Shown: positions 49,069-60,121 of the stretch, in pieces
How positions within the stretch are numbered: the stretch's first letter is position 1
Layout: each line of letters opens with the position of its first letter
Source of the DNA: Bisporella sp. PMI_857
Lineage: Eukaryota > Ascomycota > Leotiomycetes > Helotiales > Helotiaceae
DNA length: 64,000 nucleotides
Reading direction: 5' to 3'
Assembly (NCBI GenBank): GCA_021307315.1
Contig: JAJSPD010000002.1
Coordinates: forward strand, 496,001 to 560,000
Program-made: the position numbers and the translations under genes
Notes under the pieces: generated by a model
Told to the model about the DNA's origin: nothing
Seen by the model: only the letters and a program-made list of their open reading frames with translations
Database searches by the model: none

Positions 49069-49180
49069 AGATAAGAGCTCTTTGAGGAGGAGCTGGAGCG
49101 GGTTTGTGGCTCATAGATAAGGAGCTTGGCAGAGGGTCTGCAATTCCAGCTGAGGAAACACTTTCCGACACGACTTATCA
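49069..49180. promoter_or_regulatory. Cluster of three GATA-factor sites upstream of the ammonium transporter
   Basis: AGATAA at 49069-49074, AGATAA at 49115-49120 and TTATCA (TGATAA on the other strand) at 49175-49180 lie within 112 bp, 340-450 bp upstream of the start at 48731. Paired HGATAR sites are the known target of AreA/NIT2 activators in fungal ammonium-transporter promoters, so nitrogen-catabolite control is likely. Confidence 0.5.
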
Positions 49181-49452
49181 GTATGCACGACAATCAGGGG
49201 GAGGTTTGATGATGGTTTGACACAAAAATATATAATAGTAAAAGATCCAGGTCCCAGAGAGCTGAGGATTAAAATAGAAGTTTACGAGAAAGGAGAGGGC
49301 GGAATGTTTTGGACGCGTTTTTACGGGATGCAATATGTAGGTGACGGCTCTGAAAGATTTTGACGGAGATGGCCAATAGGTCACGCTTTCTTTATGTTTG
49401 ATTTTGGATGGGATACCGTTTGTGCATCAATTTCATGTAGTCCGTCTGTATA

Positions 49453-49473
49453 TCTGTCTGTCTGTCTGTCTGT
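49453..49473. repeat. (CTGT)n microsatellite
   Basis: About five tandem CTGT units in the transporter's upstream region. Confidence 0.8.
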
Positions 49474-49737
49474 TGCCAGGCTGTCGGGATTGGCTCCAGA
49501 ATCTCGAAATTTGATGGTGGGGGGAAAGGAACAAGGCCCGGCCTGACTTTCCGGCATCGGATGAACACCCTCCACCCACGTGCTCCACCACCTACTTACC
49601 ACATACTCACCGTACACGTACCACCATCAACCCCACCAACCGTGCTGTACAGGATACCTTACTTACAGAACAGCGCAGCACAGCACAGCACCTGGACCGT
49701 ACATGCTGCAGGTTGCTCGTGAGTCAAGGTCCCGCTA

Positions 49738-49889
49738 CAGTAAGGTGCAATAAGTCTGCACCACCCCCCCTGCTAGCGTGGACTGCTTCAGGGTAGCAAA
49801 ACTACGTATTCTCAATACTGCAGCCCTGAAAATGCGTACAAATTGTCACGCTAGCAGGGGGGGTGGTGCAGACTTATTGCACCCTACTG
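49738..49889. mobile_element. Tc1/mariner-type MITE (152 bp) with 43-bp terminal inverted repeats
   Basis: The left end starts CAGTAAGGTGCAATAAGTCT (49738 onward) and the right end (49847-49889) is its reverse complement. The two arms match over 43 bp, including a run of seven C/G, with one mismatch at the sixth base (A against G). Both ends are flanked by TA (49736-49737 and 49890-49891), as expected for a Tc1/mariner TA target duplication. The interior is only about 66 bp, has no coding capacity and contains a further short stem (TTCAGGG with CCCTGAA). The terminal words CAGT..GGTGCAATAAGT resemble, from memory, the ends of impala/mimp elements of Fusarium. It is a non-autonomous element that needs a transposase encoded elsewhere. 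Confidence 0.88.
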
Positions 49890-49891
49890 TA

Positions 49892-52800
49892 GGTCTGCTA
49901 AAGATTGCAGATAGGTAGCCACCAACCCCGTGCGTCGTGCACAACATCCCGAAGATGTGTTTCTTGGGCTCGTTAGGCTTACATCAACGCCAGCTATTGA
50001 AGGGATCCCATTTGCTGCTGCTACTTCGCCGATTAATAATGCATGGGACTCAACGATGAGGCTGCTGAATCGCATCATCCCTGTTTTGACGCTTTGAAGG
50101 TTGACCATACCGCTTTTCTAGTTCTAGTGCCGTGATGCCGTGTTTGATAGGCTTCTTCCTTTTCATTGAACAGTAGTCCTTTGAGCCAAGTAGCCTAGCA
50201 ACGGCTTAGAGACAAGTCTTTTCTTGACACTTTCTCGACTTATCTCCGCCACTTATATTCCTGTTCTCTTATCTTTACAAATATTTCGTTTTATGATTCA
50301 AATACTTTTAAAATGCCTATTTTCCAACAGCCTCAATCACTTCGTGTATGATCTAGATGTGTTCGGGATAATGACGCTTTGACCCGGCGGCTGAAAGGTG
50401 TTGGAAGGTGTTTGCAGAAACCCAGTCACGAGTTTGTCAATCCTGGTCTACGAGACCTCGAAATAACAGCAACCAACATCTTACTTCCATTGAAATCTTG
50501 CAAATCCTGGTTGAGACGTTAATGAGACTCTGGGATGTCTCTTACCTCGACATTAATGTAGAGAGTCGGGCGGCTGTCTGACTTGGATGACCCGATCCCT
50601 ACCAGCCACGGTTGCGCACTCGCAATAGACAATATTCTTAATACAGATGACTGAAGAAATGCTAGTCAGGGCTGCGTTTGAGCTACTGTGGATTATTGAC
50701 GCTGTGTAATGCGTCAGCATCCAATTTGGCGATTCCTAGATTGCAACCTGCAGTCATGCTCTGCCCCTGGCTCTGCCCCAACCATGCATACATACATTCA
50801 TTCATGTAAGCTCTCATTATGCAAAACGCTCAAAAGCTCGTTGTGTGTTCGTAAATATTTCGGACATAGTCCGAGACTGAAAGTTGCAACAGTCCTTATG
50901 GAAGGCATCGATTGACTGGTGAGCATGCTTATTATGCCCTATGTATCACGTGCTCATCCACTGCTTCGTTAACAACGAGTTTCTACATCCGTGAAAGCAA
51001 AGACCGGTGTCTCTAATAGTTGTACAGTAGTGTAATGGCAACTCTAGACTAATTTTTGTATCATGAATAATAGTTCTCGGGGTGTCCGCTAGTTTATAAG
51101 CACAAAGAGCCTCCCAGTGTTATTCAGACCTGTTTTAAGGGGGAGTTGTCCATTTATGGCAAATTAACCGAGAACATTCAAACTCCAGACCATAACCCGC
51201 AGCTCAAAACAGTTAGGTTCAGATTCTGGGAGAAAGAAAACGTCCCATCCTTCTAGAATATAATTTATCGGATCTTTGTGTCTGCTTAGCACATAATGTG
51301 GTTAGGCTAGCGTCACCATCATGGTCATCCTTTCTCCCGAGGTCTATATCTTGTGGCATACCTCTAGTCCATGCCCCTTCACGCCTACTTCCTATTTTAA
51401 AGGACTATCTACAGTCAAAACTTGACGCTACTCGAAATGTAGCCCTTTGCCACTATCCTGCTTGCATTGGGTGCCTCTTTCACCGCTGTGCCCGTCCTTG
51501 GGGACCGCCAAACAAAGTCTCCAATTTTAAAAATCTGTGCCGAGAAAAACTGCAAACCGCCATGCAACAACTTCGTCCCCTTGAACCCGCAATGCGGTGC
51601 GCTTTGCTCCTTCCTCATGGCAATTCCACACGATCCCCTGAGTTTCCCACATGATTCGTCCTAACGTGATATTCAGGTTCGTTCGGGGACGTATCGAAAC
51701 AAGGTTCCTCCGTTGGCAATACCCGAGATCTAACCTGCACTATATTTTGAGTATGCCATCTCAGTCTGATGGAAGGCGACCTGACGCTAATGCTGTCATA
51801 GGAACCGGGGGTGTACGGGGGCATCGCTCCAGCTTGCCAGTACTGAGGACATCTATGATCTTGCCACGGGACCGAAGAGTTCGGGCGGTAATTGGGATAA
51901 TAAGGCACAGAGCTATCGTTGCTGATAGGATAGAGGTGCTGGATCCGATTGTGCTTTGAGCTGCTGCGCATCGTGATGCGTTTAGAGATACCTGGCCGCG
52001 AAGAGATGTGGAAGTTCAAAAACGTAGGATGTATCGGACGACATTAATTTAGATTAGCTAGGAGATAGAGCCTCTACGTTTCATCTTGCAGAGGATGTAA
52101 TCCAGAGTAACTTGCTTCTCATGCCTAACGCTGCCAGGTATCCAATCTTTGCCTCTTCGTGAAAATTTTGTACAGCGACTCATACGATCACAAGCGTCAC
52201 AAATCGCCAATTGGAAAGTCGCGCGACAAAGATTCCTTCTGGCCTCATTCCTTCTCGACTCCCTAAAGGAACCCTGTCGATGTCCAGCTAACCCATCTTC
52301 TCCTCTCAATTACTTGTAGATATCAGCATACTTCCCAAAAAGACACTTTTTAAAGGGGTTCCAAAGCCTGTGCCTTATACTCAACAAATATCCCGAGTTC
52401 AGGCACACAATGAGATAGCAGCGATTGAGGTGCAAATTGGCTGTAGGCTCAAACAGCCAATGGTTTAGCTACATGTATTCTCAAGTCGCACATGTCTTAA
52501 TATCAGGTTAATTGGCCCGTCGCCATTCCATATATATGAATGCTTCAGCAAATCTGAATATCCATAGCGACACTGCTGGATAGTCACTCAGAAGCGGCTC
52601 TCCTGTCTGCTTACGCCCGACGGATCCTATGCGTCTTTTCTCCTCGGAGATGGGGGCCTCATGTTCCTCCAACACCTTGCCAGGCCGTGAGCCAGCAAGA
52701 TCTGCGGGGTGGGGCCGACCCAGGTAACCAGAGCGATGAGGCGTAAGCCGAATGTTCCCCGCGAGCCAAGGTTGTTGAATGGACTAGGTTTAGCGGTCAA

Positions 52801-54039
52801 ATATAGTCTGAGAAGGAAGTTTTAAATCAAGTGACATCATCATACTAAGTGGGTTTTGTTTATAGCTAAAAGGGCTGACTTTAAGCAGTAGTAAAGTCGT
52901 TCTTATCATCGATTGCGCGACCTCGAAGGGGCCAAATAGCTAACCAGATTCATCGTATCCCCCTCCTTCTCTATCCTCAGCATTTAATAGATATTTGCTC
53001 CATATACCGTCAGAGCCATGCGACCCTATTGTTCATGTCCGTCTTCGTTCTATCAAAGGTTAGCGGATATCTACTTGCGGATGTAGCCAAAGGTTTCAAG
53101 TCAGCTGTACCGGTTGGTTCTTCCTCGCTAATATAACAGATTAAAGGTTTTTGTCATTTCAATAAAAGCAAATAGGCGAGAGGTACTTCGCCATGAGGTT
53201 TCCACCGGATGCTATACAACCCGGTGAAAGCATATCCCAAGCAAAGGAAGGGAATCCTTTCAAAAAAGGAGAACATGTTCAGTCTGGTTTCGTGGGGAAG
53301 TTTAAATCTACTGGGACTGCTCAGGATCTTGTTTTTAGGTGAAATATTCTCATCCATAACATGTTACTCAGCGGTTTTGGGTTCAATCACGCTGGCATTC
53401 GTTGTGGCTGTTTAACTCGACTCCTGGTTGGAGGTGCTGTGTCGCCAACTGTGTATACTACAGAGGAGAAGAAATACTAGATTGAGAATATTCTGAGGTG
53501 TTGGGGGCTTGAGCTACCAGTATAATGGTCACCATGTGGATACTGATGAGCACTGGAATCCTTCCTTTAAATTGAACGTCTCATAATATTAGACAATAGA
53601 GCATTGTATTTGATTCTGATCTACTATTGCCTGGGCTCTAGGACAATGTAACTACAGGCCTTTATATAACTGAAGTCAAGCGAAATATTCAAGTTATATA
53701 TATCCAGAACCGTAATCGAAAAGGGTGTGGTCTTGGCGTATTTTGCTTATTGTAAGGTTGTCCCGAGTCGTACAAAAATAAACCCGCGGCTGAAAACCCC
53801 TGCTGCAAATCACTTCATCAAGAACGGGAATGACTAACTGTAGGCAGATTCAACTTTGCCATTGGCTTGTATTCGAAAATGTTGTAGAAATGCACCGATG
53901 CTCCCTGTTTTCTTCTTGTCTTATATTTATAGAGGACAGGGGGACAGACAGAGGGAATTTTTATTGAACCTCAACTATAAAGCTTCACTATTGCCCTTCT
54001 CTGGTATCTCAGCAGTCGCTGTCTAATGACCTAGTAGCA
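49892..54039. other. Gene-poor 4-kb stretch after the MITE
   Basis: No intact gene was found. It contains the probable dead small-secreted-protein frame at 51437-51664 (listed separately) and several short frames on both strands around 51600-52020 without recognisable domains. The last 100 bp are the likely promoter of the secreted-protein gene, with a TATAAAG word about 65 bp before its ATG. Confidence 0.5.
51437..51664 (+). pseudogene. Small secreted cysteine-rich protein frame with TAG as codon 2
   Basis: An ATG at 51437 is followed directly by TAG (51440-51442). From there an open frame encodes a typical signal-peptide core (PFATILLALGASFTAVPVLG) and a short mature region with five cysteines (ICAEKNCKPPCNNFVPLNPQ, then CGALC). 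The TAG can be explained by a single C-to-T change of CAG in a CpA context, as in repeat-induced point mutation, but no repeat copy is seen here. The 3' end may continue through an intron that I could not fix. It could also be a chance frame, since it is only about 75 codons. Resemblance to effector-like proteins is only in general shape. Confidence 0.35.
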
Positions 54040-55200
54040 ATGAAACTTTCAACATTTCTACTTCTGGCGAGTGCCTTTTTCGAGTCCCAGCTTTCCCTCG
54101 CCGCAGATCCAAATGACTGCAGCGGAACAAACAAGGAAAGAGATGGAGCAGACTTCCTCTTGAAAGAGTCCGCAAATAACGCATATCTCTCAGCTCTTTC
54201 TACAAAACTCGCCAGCCGCAAAGCCAGTGTTTCCGATGTGCTCAACTCAGCCAACCATGCGCTCACCACTGCTAGCCTGACCAAGCCAATCGAAGCATAT
54301 ATGTGGGAGCACACCGACGACTTCAATGATGAGGCAACAACTAAATGGGTGCCTCAAGGCATCACATCAACTGCAGACGCCCTTGGTGCTGGGGAGTACG
54401 AAGGAAGATCTGCTTGGGCTGTGAGTTGGTATAACGAAGTCGACAACAGCGTGAGAGTCACCTTTGTCGATCAGGATACCAAGAAATATAGGCATGTGTT
54501 GCTTGTAGTCCCTACTGCTAGTGACAACTATGCTGCGGTCCCAGTGCACGCAGGAGGGATTGTTTGGTATGGAAACACCTTATGGGTCGTTGACAGCAAT
54601 GGTGACGATGCCGGTGGCGTTGGATTCCGTGTCTTCGATTTAACCAACATATGGACCATGGACTCTGGAGGAGATGATATCATGGGGAAGTCAGGCTCCA
54701 ACTATTATGCCATGGGGTACAAATATGTAATTCCACAGATCAGGTACTACACCTGGACACCAAGCTTCAACTTCCGATTCTCCTTCGTGTCGCTTGACCG
54801 AACGGATACACCAGATAGCCTACTCGTAGGAGAGTATCAAACTGCAAGCTACACCGGACCCAGACGTTTTGTGAAGTGGGATCTGGATTATACAACCAGG
54901 AAACTTAAGACAACTTCTGGGATTGCAACTGCCACTTGGGCTTATTGTGTTGATATCGATAGAATGCAGGGTGCTGTGTCCGCGAACGGCAAATTTTATA
55001 TTTCGCGTTCCAACGGTGCAGATGCAGGGGATCTTTGGGGCTGGGTTCCTGGCTCAGCAGCTCACAACAACGCGGGATTCCTTCCGACTTCGCCTGAGGA
55101 TCTGAGTTTTGACTCGGTTAACAATATCTTCTATACTTTGACGGAGGCGGTCAACAAACGGTACATCTTGGCATATAGGGCTTCTCAAGTGACATTCTAG
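54040..55200 (+). CDS. Secreted protein of unknown function, possibly beta-propeller-like
   Basis: Single-exon 386-aa protein. Signal peptide MKLSTFLLLASAFFESQLSLA (cleavage probably near AA-DP). After a helical N-terminal part (to about residue 95) the protein shows repeated strand-rich segments that look like blades: HAGGIVWYGNTLWVVDSNGD, VGFRVFDLTNIW, RRFVKWDLDYTTRKL, GAVSANGKFYISRSNG and PEDLSFDSVNNIFYTLTEAV. I do not recognise catalytic residues or a named family. The gene stands alone after a long gene-poor stretch. Start and stop are clear. Confidence 0.85.
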   Translation: MKLSTFLLLASAFFESQLSLAADPNDCSGTNKERDGADFLLKESANNAYLSALSTKLASRKASVSDVLNSANHALTTASLTKPIEAYMWEHTDDFNDEATTKWVPQGITSTADALGAGEYEGRSAWAVSWYNEVDNSVRVTFVDQDTKKYRHVLLVVPTASDNYAAVPVHAGGIVWYGNTLWVVDSNGDDAGGVGFRVFDLTNIWTMDSGGDDIMGKSGSNYYAMGYKYVIPQIRYYTWTPSFNFRFSFVSLDRTDTPDSLLVGEYQTASYTGPRRFVKWDLDYTTRKLKTTSGIATATWAYCVDIDRMQGAVSANGKFYISRSNGADAGDLWGWVPGSAAHNNAGFLPTSPEDLSFDSVNNIFYTLTEAVNKRYILAYRASQVTF

Positions 55201-55538
55201 CCTAGCTTAATGTGCACGATAACATGCCCTGTAATGAAGGATTCATGCATAATCAATAGAATTTAATTTAGACGCTAGTAGTAACCTTCAATGCCTTGCA
55301 TAGGCATAAACCTCTGAATCTGATGCCATGAAAACATAAGATAGGCTGCACTAAACAAATTTCACGTTGAAGTGAGACTTTGGCTTTCATTTCTTTATGG
55401 ATTTCCCCTGCGGTCACCGAAAATACTGCCTGTTCTTCGAATTGTTGAAAATCCTGGAGGACTTTAGGGTCGGCCACTTAGCATGACCGTATTGCTAACA
55501 GATGGCTCTCTTTTCCATATTCATACAATGTATTACGA
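55201..55538. other. Spacer between convergent genes
   Basis: About 340 bp holding the 3' flanks of the secreted-protein gene and of the cupin gene. Nothing else seen. Confidence 0.5.
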
Positions 55539-56174
55539 CTATGTGCCCAAAGGGCTGAGCAGCCATTTCAACCCCTCCGCCTGTTCCGGCCCAATAAGCT
55601 CGGTCAGCCCTGCAGGGGAGAGAAAATCGTGGTCACAATACTCGAAACCAGGAACAACGGTCTCACTAATCAAGAGTCCTTGACTTTCCATTCCATTCTC
55701 CTCGTCCGGCAATAGGTATGAAGCCTTGAATTTCCCGCCATCCACAATCCACTGTAACTTCTCGCCCTCTGCTACATTGGGTCCGACAATATAGCTTTCA
55801 ACCCGTTTCTCCTTTCCCGGTTCATCCGCATGTATCAACACATAACGGCCTCGTCCTTTATGTAAAGTGTGTACTGTTCTTCCTTTGTTCCGGTGAAATC
55901 CTCCTTGCGGCCCGTTTGGCGTGAGATAATAGAAGATGGTAGTTGAAGCATTCCTAATCGCTGGGTCGAAGCCCTGCCTCTTTGGAGCCAACTCAGAGGT
56001 TGAGGAGACCTGAGCCGGGAAAGGGGATGGGAGCGTTTCTTTTGCTCGGTCTGTCTCTGCAAAGAAGCCGCCTTCAATGTGTGGTACAAGATGTAAAGAC
56101 TCGATGACCTGCTGGATCTCGGCTGGCTCGGTAGAACTGGGCGAAGGCGTGAAACTCGGCGTAAATATAGCCAT
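55539..56174 (-). CDS. DUF985 cupin (Cupin_5, yeast Yml079w-like)
   Basis: Single-exon 211-aa cytosolic protein. The family pattern is clear: the N-terminal LHLVPHIEGGFFAETDRA, then NASTTIFYYLTPNGPQGGFH with RNKGRTVHTLHKGRGRYVLI, GEKLQWIVDGGKFKASYLLP and the closing LLISETVVPGFEYCDHDF. These are the strands and His/Glu positions of the RmlC-like jelly-roll. Yeast Yml079w has this fold but no known reaction, so no activity is claimed. The frame extends three codons further to a GTG; the first ATG is MAIFTPSF at 56174. Confidence 0.9.
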   Translation of the reverse strand: MAIFTPSFTPSPSSTEPAEIQQVIESLHLVPHIEGGFFAETDRAKETLPSPFPAQVSSTSELAPKRQGFDPAIRNASTTIFYYLTPNGPQGGFHRNKGRTVHTLHKGRGRYVLIHADEPGKEKRVESYIVGPNVAEGEKLQWIVDGGKFKASYLLPDEENGMESQGLLISETVVPGFEYCDHDFLSPAGLTELIGPEQAEGLKWLLSPLGT

Positions 56175-57092
56175 TTTGCTCACGCCGAATCGCAGAAGAC
56201 GCAGAAATATAGACTAGAGGCGCAAATCGTGAAAAGAGAAAGAAAAACACAGGAACGTATACACCCCAAAATCTCACCGCATCTTTTTACAAAGCATTTT
56301 GAGCTAGGGTACAAAAACCAGTCAGCAAGAGTGGGCATCTTGCTACAATATATGTTGATGGACCGGAGATTTCGACATTGTTGACATCGGAATTGCATCT
56401 TCACTCGAAGTGCATGAACAGGAGGGAGACTCTCAGATTCGCATACGGACGAGAGTTGTTAACATCGAAACGTTTGGTGCAGAAGGATAAACGGCGAGAA
56501 CCGATACACAGACTCTGTGGGCAGAGAACAGAGCAGAGAGGCGATGTACTGAGCTAGTGTGTTGAGAAGCAAATCGGTAGAAAAGACGATGCTACACATA
56601 TGGAAGAATCGAGTAAATACATATCCATTCCAGCAGTCAGATGAGAGAAGAAGGGCGTTTATGCTGTGTAACTTGAACCTCGTGTCAAGATTCCCTACAA
56701 GTACATATTATTGCAGGGATGTGTATACGCCAGCATGAGTCAACTGCCAAGACTTTGAAGAATTAATTTCAAGCCCTCGCAGCCGATAGTGCGCTTACTT
56801 ATAGCTTAGTGTGCCTGTCTGGAGGAGTTGGTGCTGGTGATGGGTGGAGCTCCCGTTCAAAAATCCACCTCCCACCCCCCATGCGACCTCCCCTTTTCTC
56901 TAGATTCTCGACGCATCTAGATATGTACGCTATGACAATTTAATCACCTTACGATTCTCTCATGAAATTCTGTACTTTCTCCTGAATGCGTTTTTGGATT
57001 TCGTCAATGATTTGTGGTTGTGTCGCATCGTCCTCGCTGGTTGGTCTCTTTCCCTCAGCAAACCGCGCTGTCGCATTTTTACATGTACCATA
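56175..57092. other. Divergent intergenic region
   Basis: About 920 bp of upstream sequence for the cupin and the ArfGAP gene. No supported coding frame or repeat. Confidence 0.5.
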
Positions 57093-59267
57093 ATGTCTGG
57101 AACAATGAGCAAACGCCAGCAGGCGCGCAATGAGCAGGCTCTCCAGGAGCTGATCAGAACCGTCCCGGGAAACAATGTCTGCGCAGACTGCCAGGCAAGA
57201 AATCCAGGTACGTCGAGTTCTTTTTTGATCGAAGACTATGCTGATGTTTGATCATTAGGGTGGGCAAGCTGGAATGTAAGAGATTTCCCTCCGCCTACAT
57301 TGGGGGTGACGGCTGCTAATTCGATCCTAGCTGGGGATTTTCATTTGCATGTGGTGCGCGTCGTCGCATCGGAAACTAGGGACGCATATTACAAAGGTTA
57401 AATCACTCAGTATCGACTTTTGGGATAATGATCAAGTTGAGGTACCTGGTTCTCTTAGGATATTTGACCAAGCTCGAGTCTAACAGCATGTCAGCATATG
57501 AAGAAAGTTGGCAATATAGCATCGAATAAAATATACAATCCGCAGAATATAAGGCCAGCGGTTCCCTTTGACACAGACGAAGAAGATCCAGCAAGAGATA
57601 GATTTATCAGACAGAAATATGTGGATAAAACACCTGCGCCGGCACAAAAGGACAATACAGGAAGTACCGACTCAGACAGCTATCGTCCTGCCGTTCCCCC
57701 CAAGCCAACACCTGGGGGAAAATTCAGTTTTGGAATAAGATCATCCTCTTCAATATTTCCCATGTCATCAAAGGCGCGTGCAAAGCAAGAAGCCGCACAG
57801 GCAGCCGCACATCACGAAAGCCACTACGATGAAAATCCTCCTTCCCCAAGACGGAACAAACAATCCAAGATTTTTGGTAGAGACGTAACAGCGGGCTCAT
57901 CAAATGATATGGGGATGAAATTGGCCAAACTGCGTGATATGGGTTTTAGTGATGAGAAGCGGAACGCGACCGTTCTGAAAGGACTCGGAGGTAATATGGA
58001 GAAAACAATTGAAACCCTTATAAGGCTTGAAGGCGGAGGGCCGGTAATTCGGTCTGGAGAAGGCTCTGGTCCTACTTCAAGATCAAGAACGCCTATCAGC
58101 CCTGCAGGGATATCATTTGATCGAACCCCTCAAAGGACACCTCCAGGGAAATCAACGAATCCATTTGATATGCTGGACAAAGCTCCTCCTGCGCAACCAC
58201 AATCCTCACAATCAACAGGATCGCTTACGCAACCACAAGTAAGGCAGAGTAACCCATACCAACAGGCTGTGAATACAAATCCATATGGTGTCACACCCTC
58301 TCAATCCCAGTATGGATTAAATCAATCTTTCCAAAACATGTCATTGTCACCATCACAACCTCTTTTCCCTAACCATACTGGTGGATTTCCAACCCAACAG
58401 CAACAGTTCCAGCAGCTTCATCAGCAGTCAATGACGCCACCAGTTCCTTCTTTGCCTCAACAGTATTATCCACCCGTGATATATGAGAATCCGGGTCAGC
58501 AGCCACAACAACCTCAGCAAAACTACAATCCTTTCATGCAGCAGCAGCAGCAGATACCCCACGCCTCGCCTATTAACACTAATTTCCAGTCTAATCCATA
58601 CCTCCAACGAATCCAGACACCACTTACTACACCAACAAACCCAAACTTCCAATCAAATCCATATATGCAACATCAGGGAAATATGAATCAGAATCCAGCA
58701 CAGAGTCCCGTGGAACAACGCCAAGTGTATTACGGAGCAGTGACCCAGCCCCAACAGCAGCTAAACCCATTTCTACAAAGCACGCCTCCGCAACAGACGA
58801 CGCAATATCGACAACAACCCCAACTCCAGACTCAGGTGCAAGCGCCACAGCAGCAGTATCAACAACAAGCATATTCCTTACAACCACAACTAGCTGGACG
58901 GTCGGACAAGAGAAGTATCCTTGATTTATATAACTATCCTCAACTTGCACCCACGCCCCTACAGCAACAAGTACCACAAGAACAAAGCCAAAATGTTCTA
59001 ACTCCCCCAACATTGGATACAACACAACAGAGGAATGTATTAGGACCCATGTCAGCACCACCTATAGGGAATCGAAACCCTTTTACAAGCAGCGGCCCAG
59101 TGCCGCAAAGCGCAGGAGGCGTTGATTCCCCAGGGGCGATGGGTCAATTCCCGGCAAACAGTGGTCCTCGCCATGTCAGTCAGGAGAGCGTGGATGCTGG
59201 GGGCTGGCAGAGCGGAAGACATAGCCCTGATGCATGGGGCACGATAAGTGCCAGATCCATGAGATGA
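57093..59267 (+). CDS. ArfGAP domain protein with UBA domain and Gln-rich tail (Gts1/Ucp3-like)
   Basis: Predicted 671-aa protein from exons 57093-57207, 57259-57275, 57331-57441 and 57495-59267 (672 codons). The ArfGAP zinc finger CADC-x16-CMWC spans the first three exons, including a 17-nt exon (WASWN). It is followed by CASSHRKLGTH with the arginine finger and KKVGNIASNKIYNPQN. A UBA-like domain lies around residues 270-315 (KLAKLRDMGFSDEKRNATVL, KGLGGNMEKTIETLIRLEGG). The remaining 350 residues are Gln/Pro/Asn-rich with NPF and NPY-like motifs (for example STNPFDMLD), suited to EH-domain or clathrin-adaptor contacts. Such proteins stimulate GTP hydrolysis by Arf in vesicle trafficking. 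This architecture matches fission yeast Ucp3 and budding yeast Gts1. Confidence 0.92.
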
Positions 59268-60121
59268 AATGAAGTATATATGGGAACGAAACATAGACTT
59301 GTACTATTACAGGAAGCCAGCGGGGATCTAGATTGGACCGCACGGCCCTGGATTACATCTACCAGGCCACTTTTGCGCCAAGGACAGACATCATGGTGTG
59401 ATGTGGGCGAGTTGGGAGATGCAACATAGACAATACCACGTTTACCTATGTAAAGTCGGCCAGTATGCCATCTTCCATAGCTTGGGTAATGGACTTAGAT
59501 GTGATGCTAGTCTTCAAAAACGGGTCCTGATATTTATGTAGCTGAAATGGCCATACGCTTTCACGCAATTGTTCCCTTAGGTGGATGAGAATTGGAGAGA
59601 GTAAGCCGGGCAAAGATGGGGACAGTAATAGATAACGTAATACCACCGTCTCCGCATTACAGAGTTTCCCTTTTGACGAATCCCTTTCAGATCACGTTTC
59701 GGGAAGCAAAGAAGGGCCGAAGATCCAGGCCAAGAAACAGTGATGCTATTTCCCCGCAGTGGGGGCGTTGCTTGGGTCTATGTGTGTGCCTGTCGTGAAC
59801 CCATAAACGTCATAGGTGGCTGGCGGGGTTATTCGTTGAGGGAAGCTTCCTGGTTCCTGCACTACATGAACATGGATAGGGAGGTTACTTCCAGGTAATC
59901 CTGCCTACAGTAGCTCCAAAAGAAAAAAAAACTTTTCCTTTTCTCCCATCTTACATATAGTATTTAAATAAGAACAAAGCATCTCCCTCTCCCCCTTTCG
60001 TGCTACCTGCAACTGCATACATGACAGGTTTGCTCACGCCGACGATGCCGTTTGCCCTGTGCTAGCTTTTCTCATAGTCATTTAAACCTAATACTTAATC
60101 AACCCAATCACTCAATTCAAC
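59268..60121. other. Intergenic between ArfGAP and trehalase genes
   Basis: About 850 bp: 3' UTR of the ArfGAP gene, then the trehalase promoter and a CT-rich leader (59930-60110). No gene supported. Confidence 0.5.

Larger units (their letters stand above)
48732..49737. other. Upstream region of the ammonium transporter
   Basis: Promoter and leader region with no supported gene. Includes the GATA cluster listed separately and a short tetranucleotide (CTGT)n repeat near 49453-49473. Confidence 0.5.

Noticed and set aside
49884..50108. 74-aa minus-strand frame ending at the MITE border, as a gene truncated by the insertion
   Set aside because: Removing the element and one TA gives only three or four more codons before a stop, and no family is recognised.
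51615..52019. 134-aa minus-strand frame as a gene
   Set aside because: Other frames of the same stretch look equally protein-like, none has a recognisable domain, and no splice model held together.
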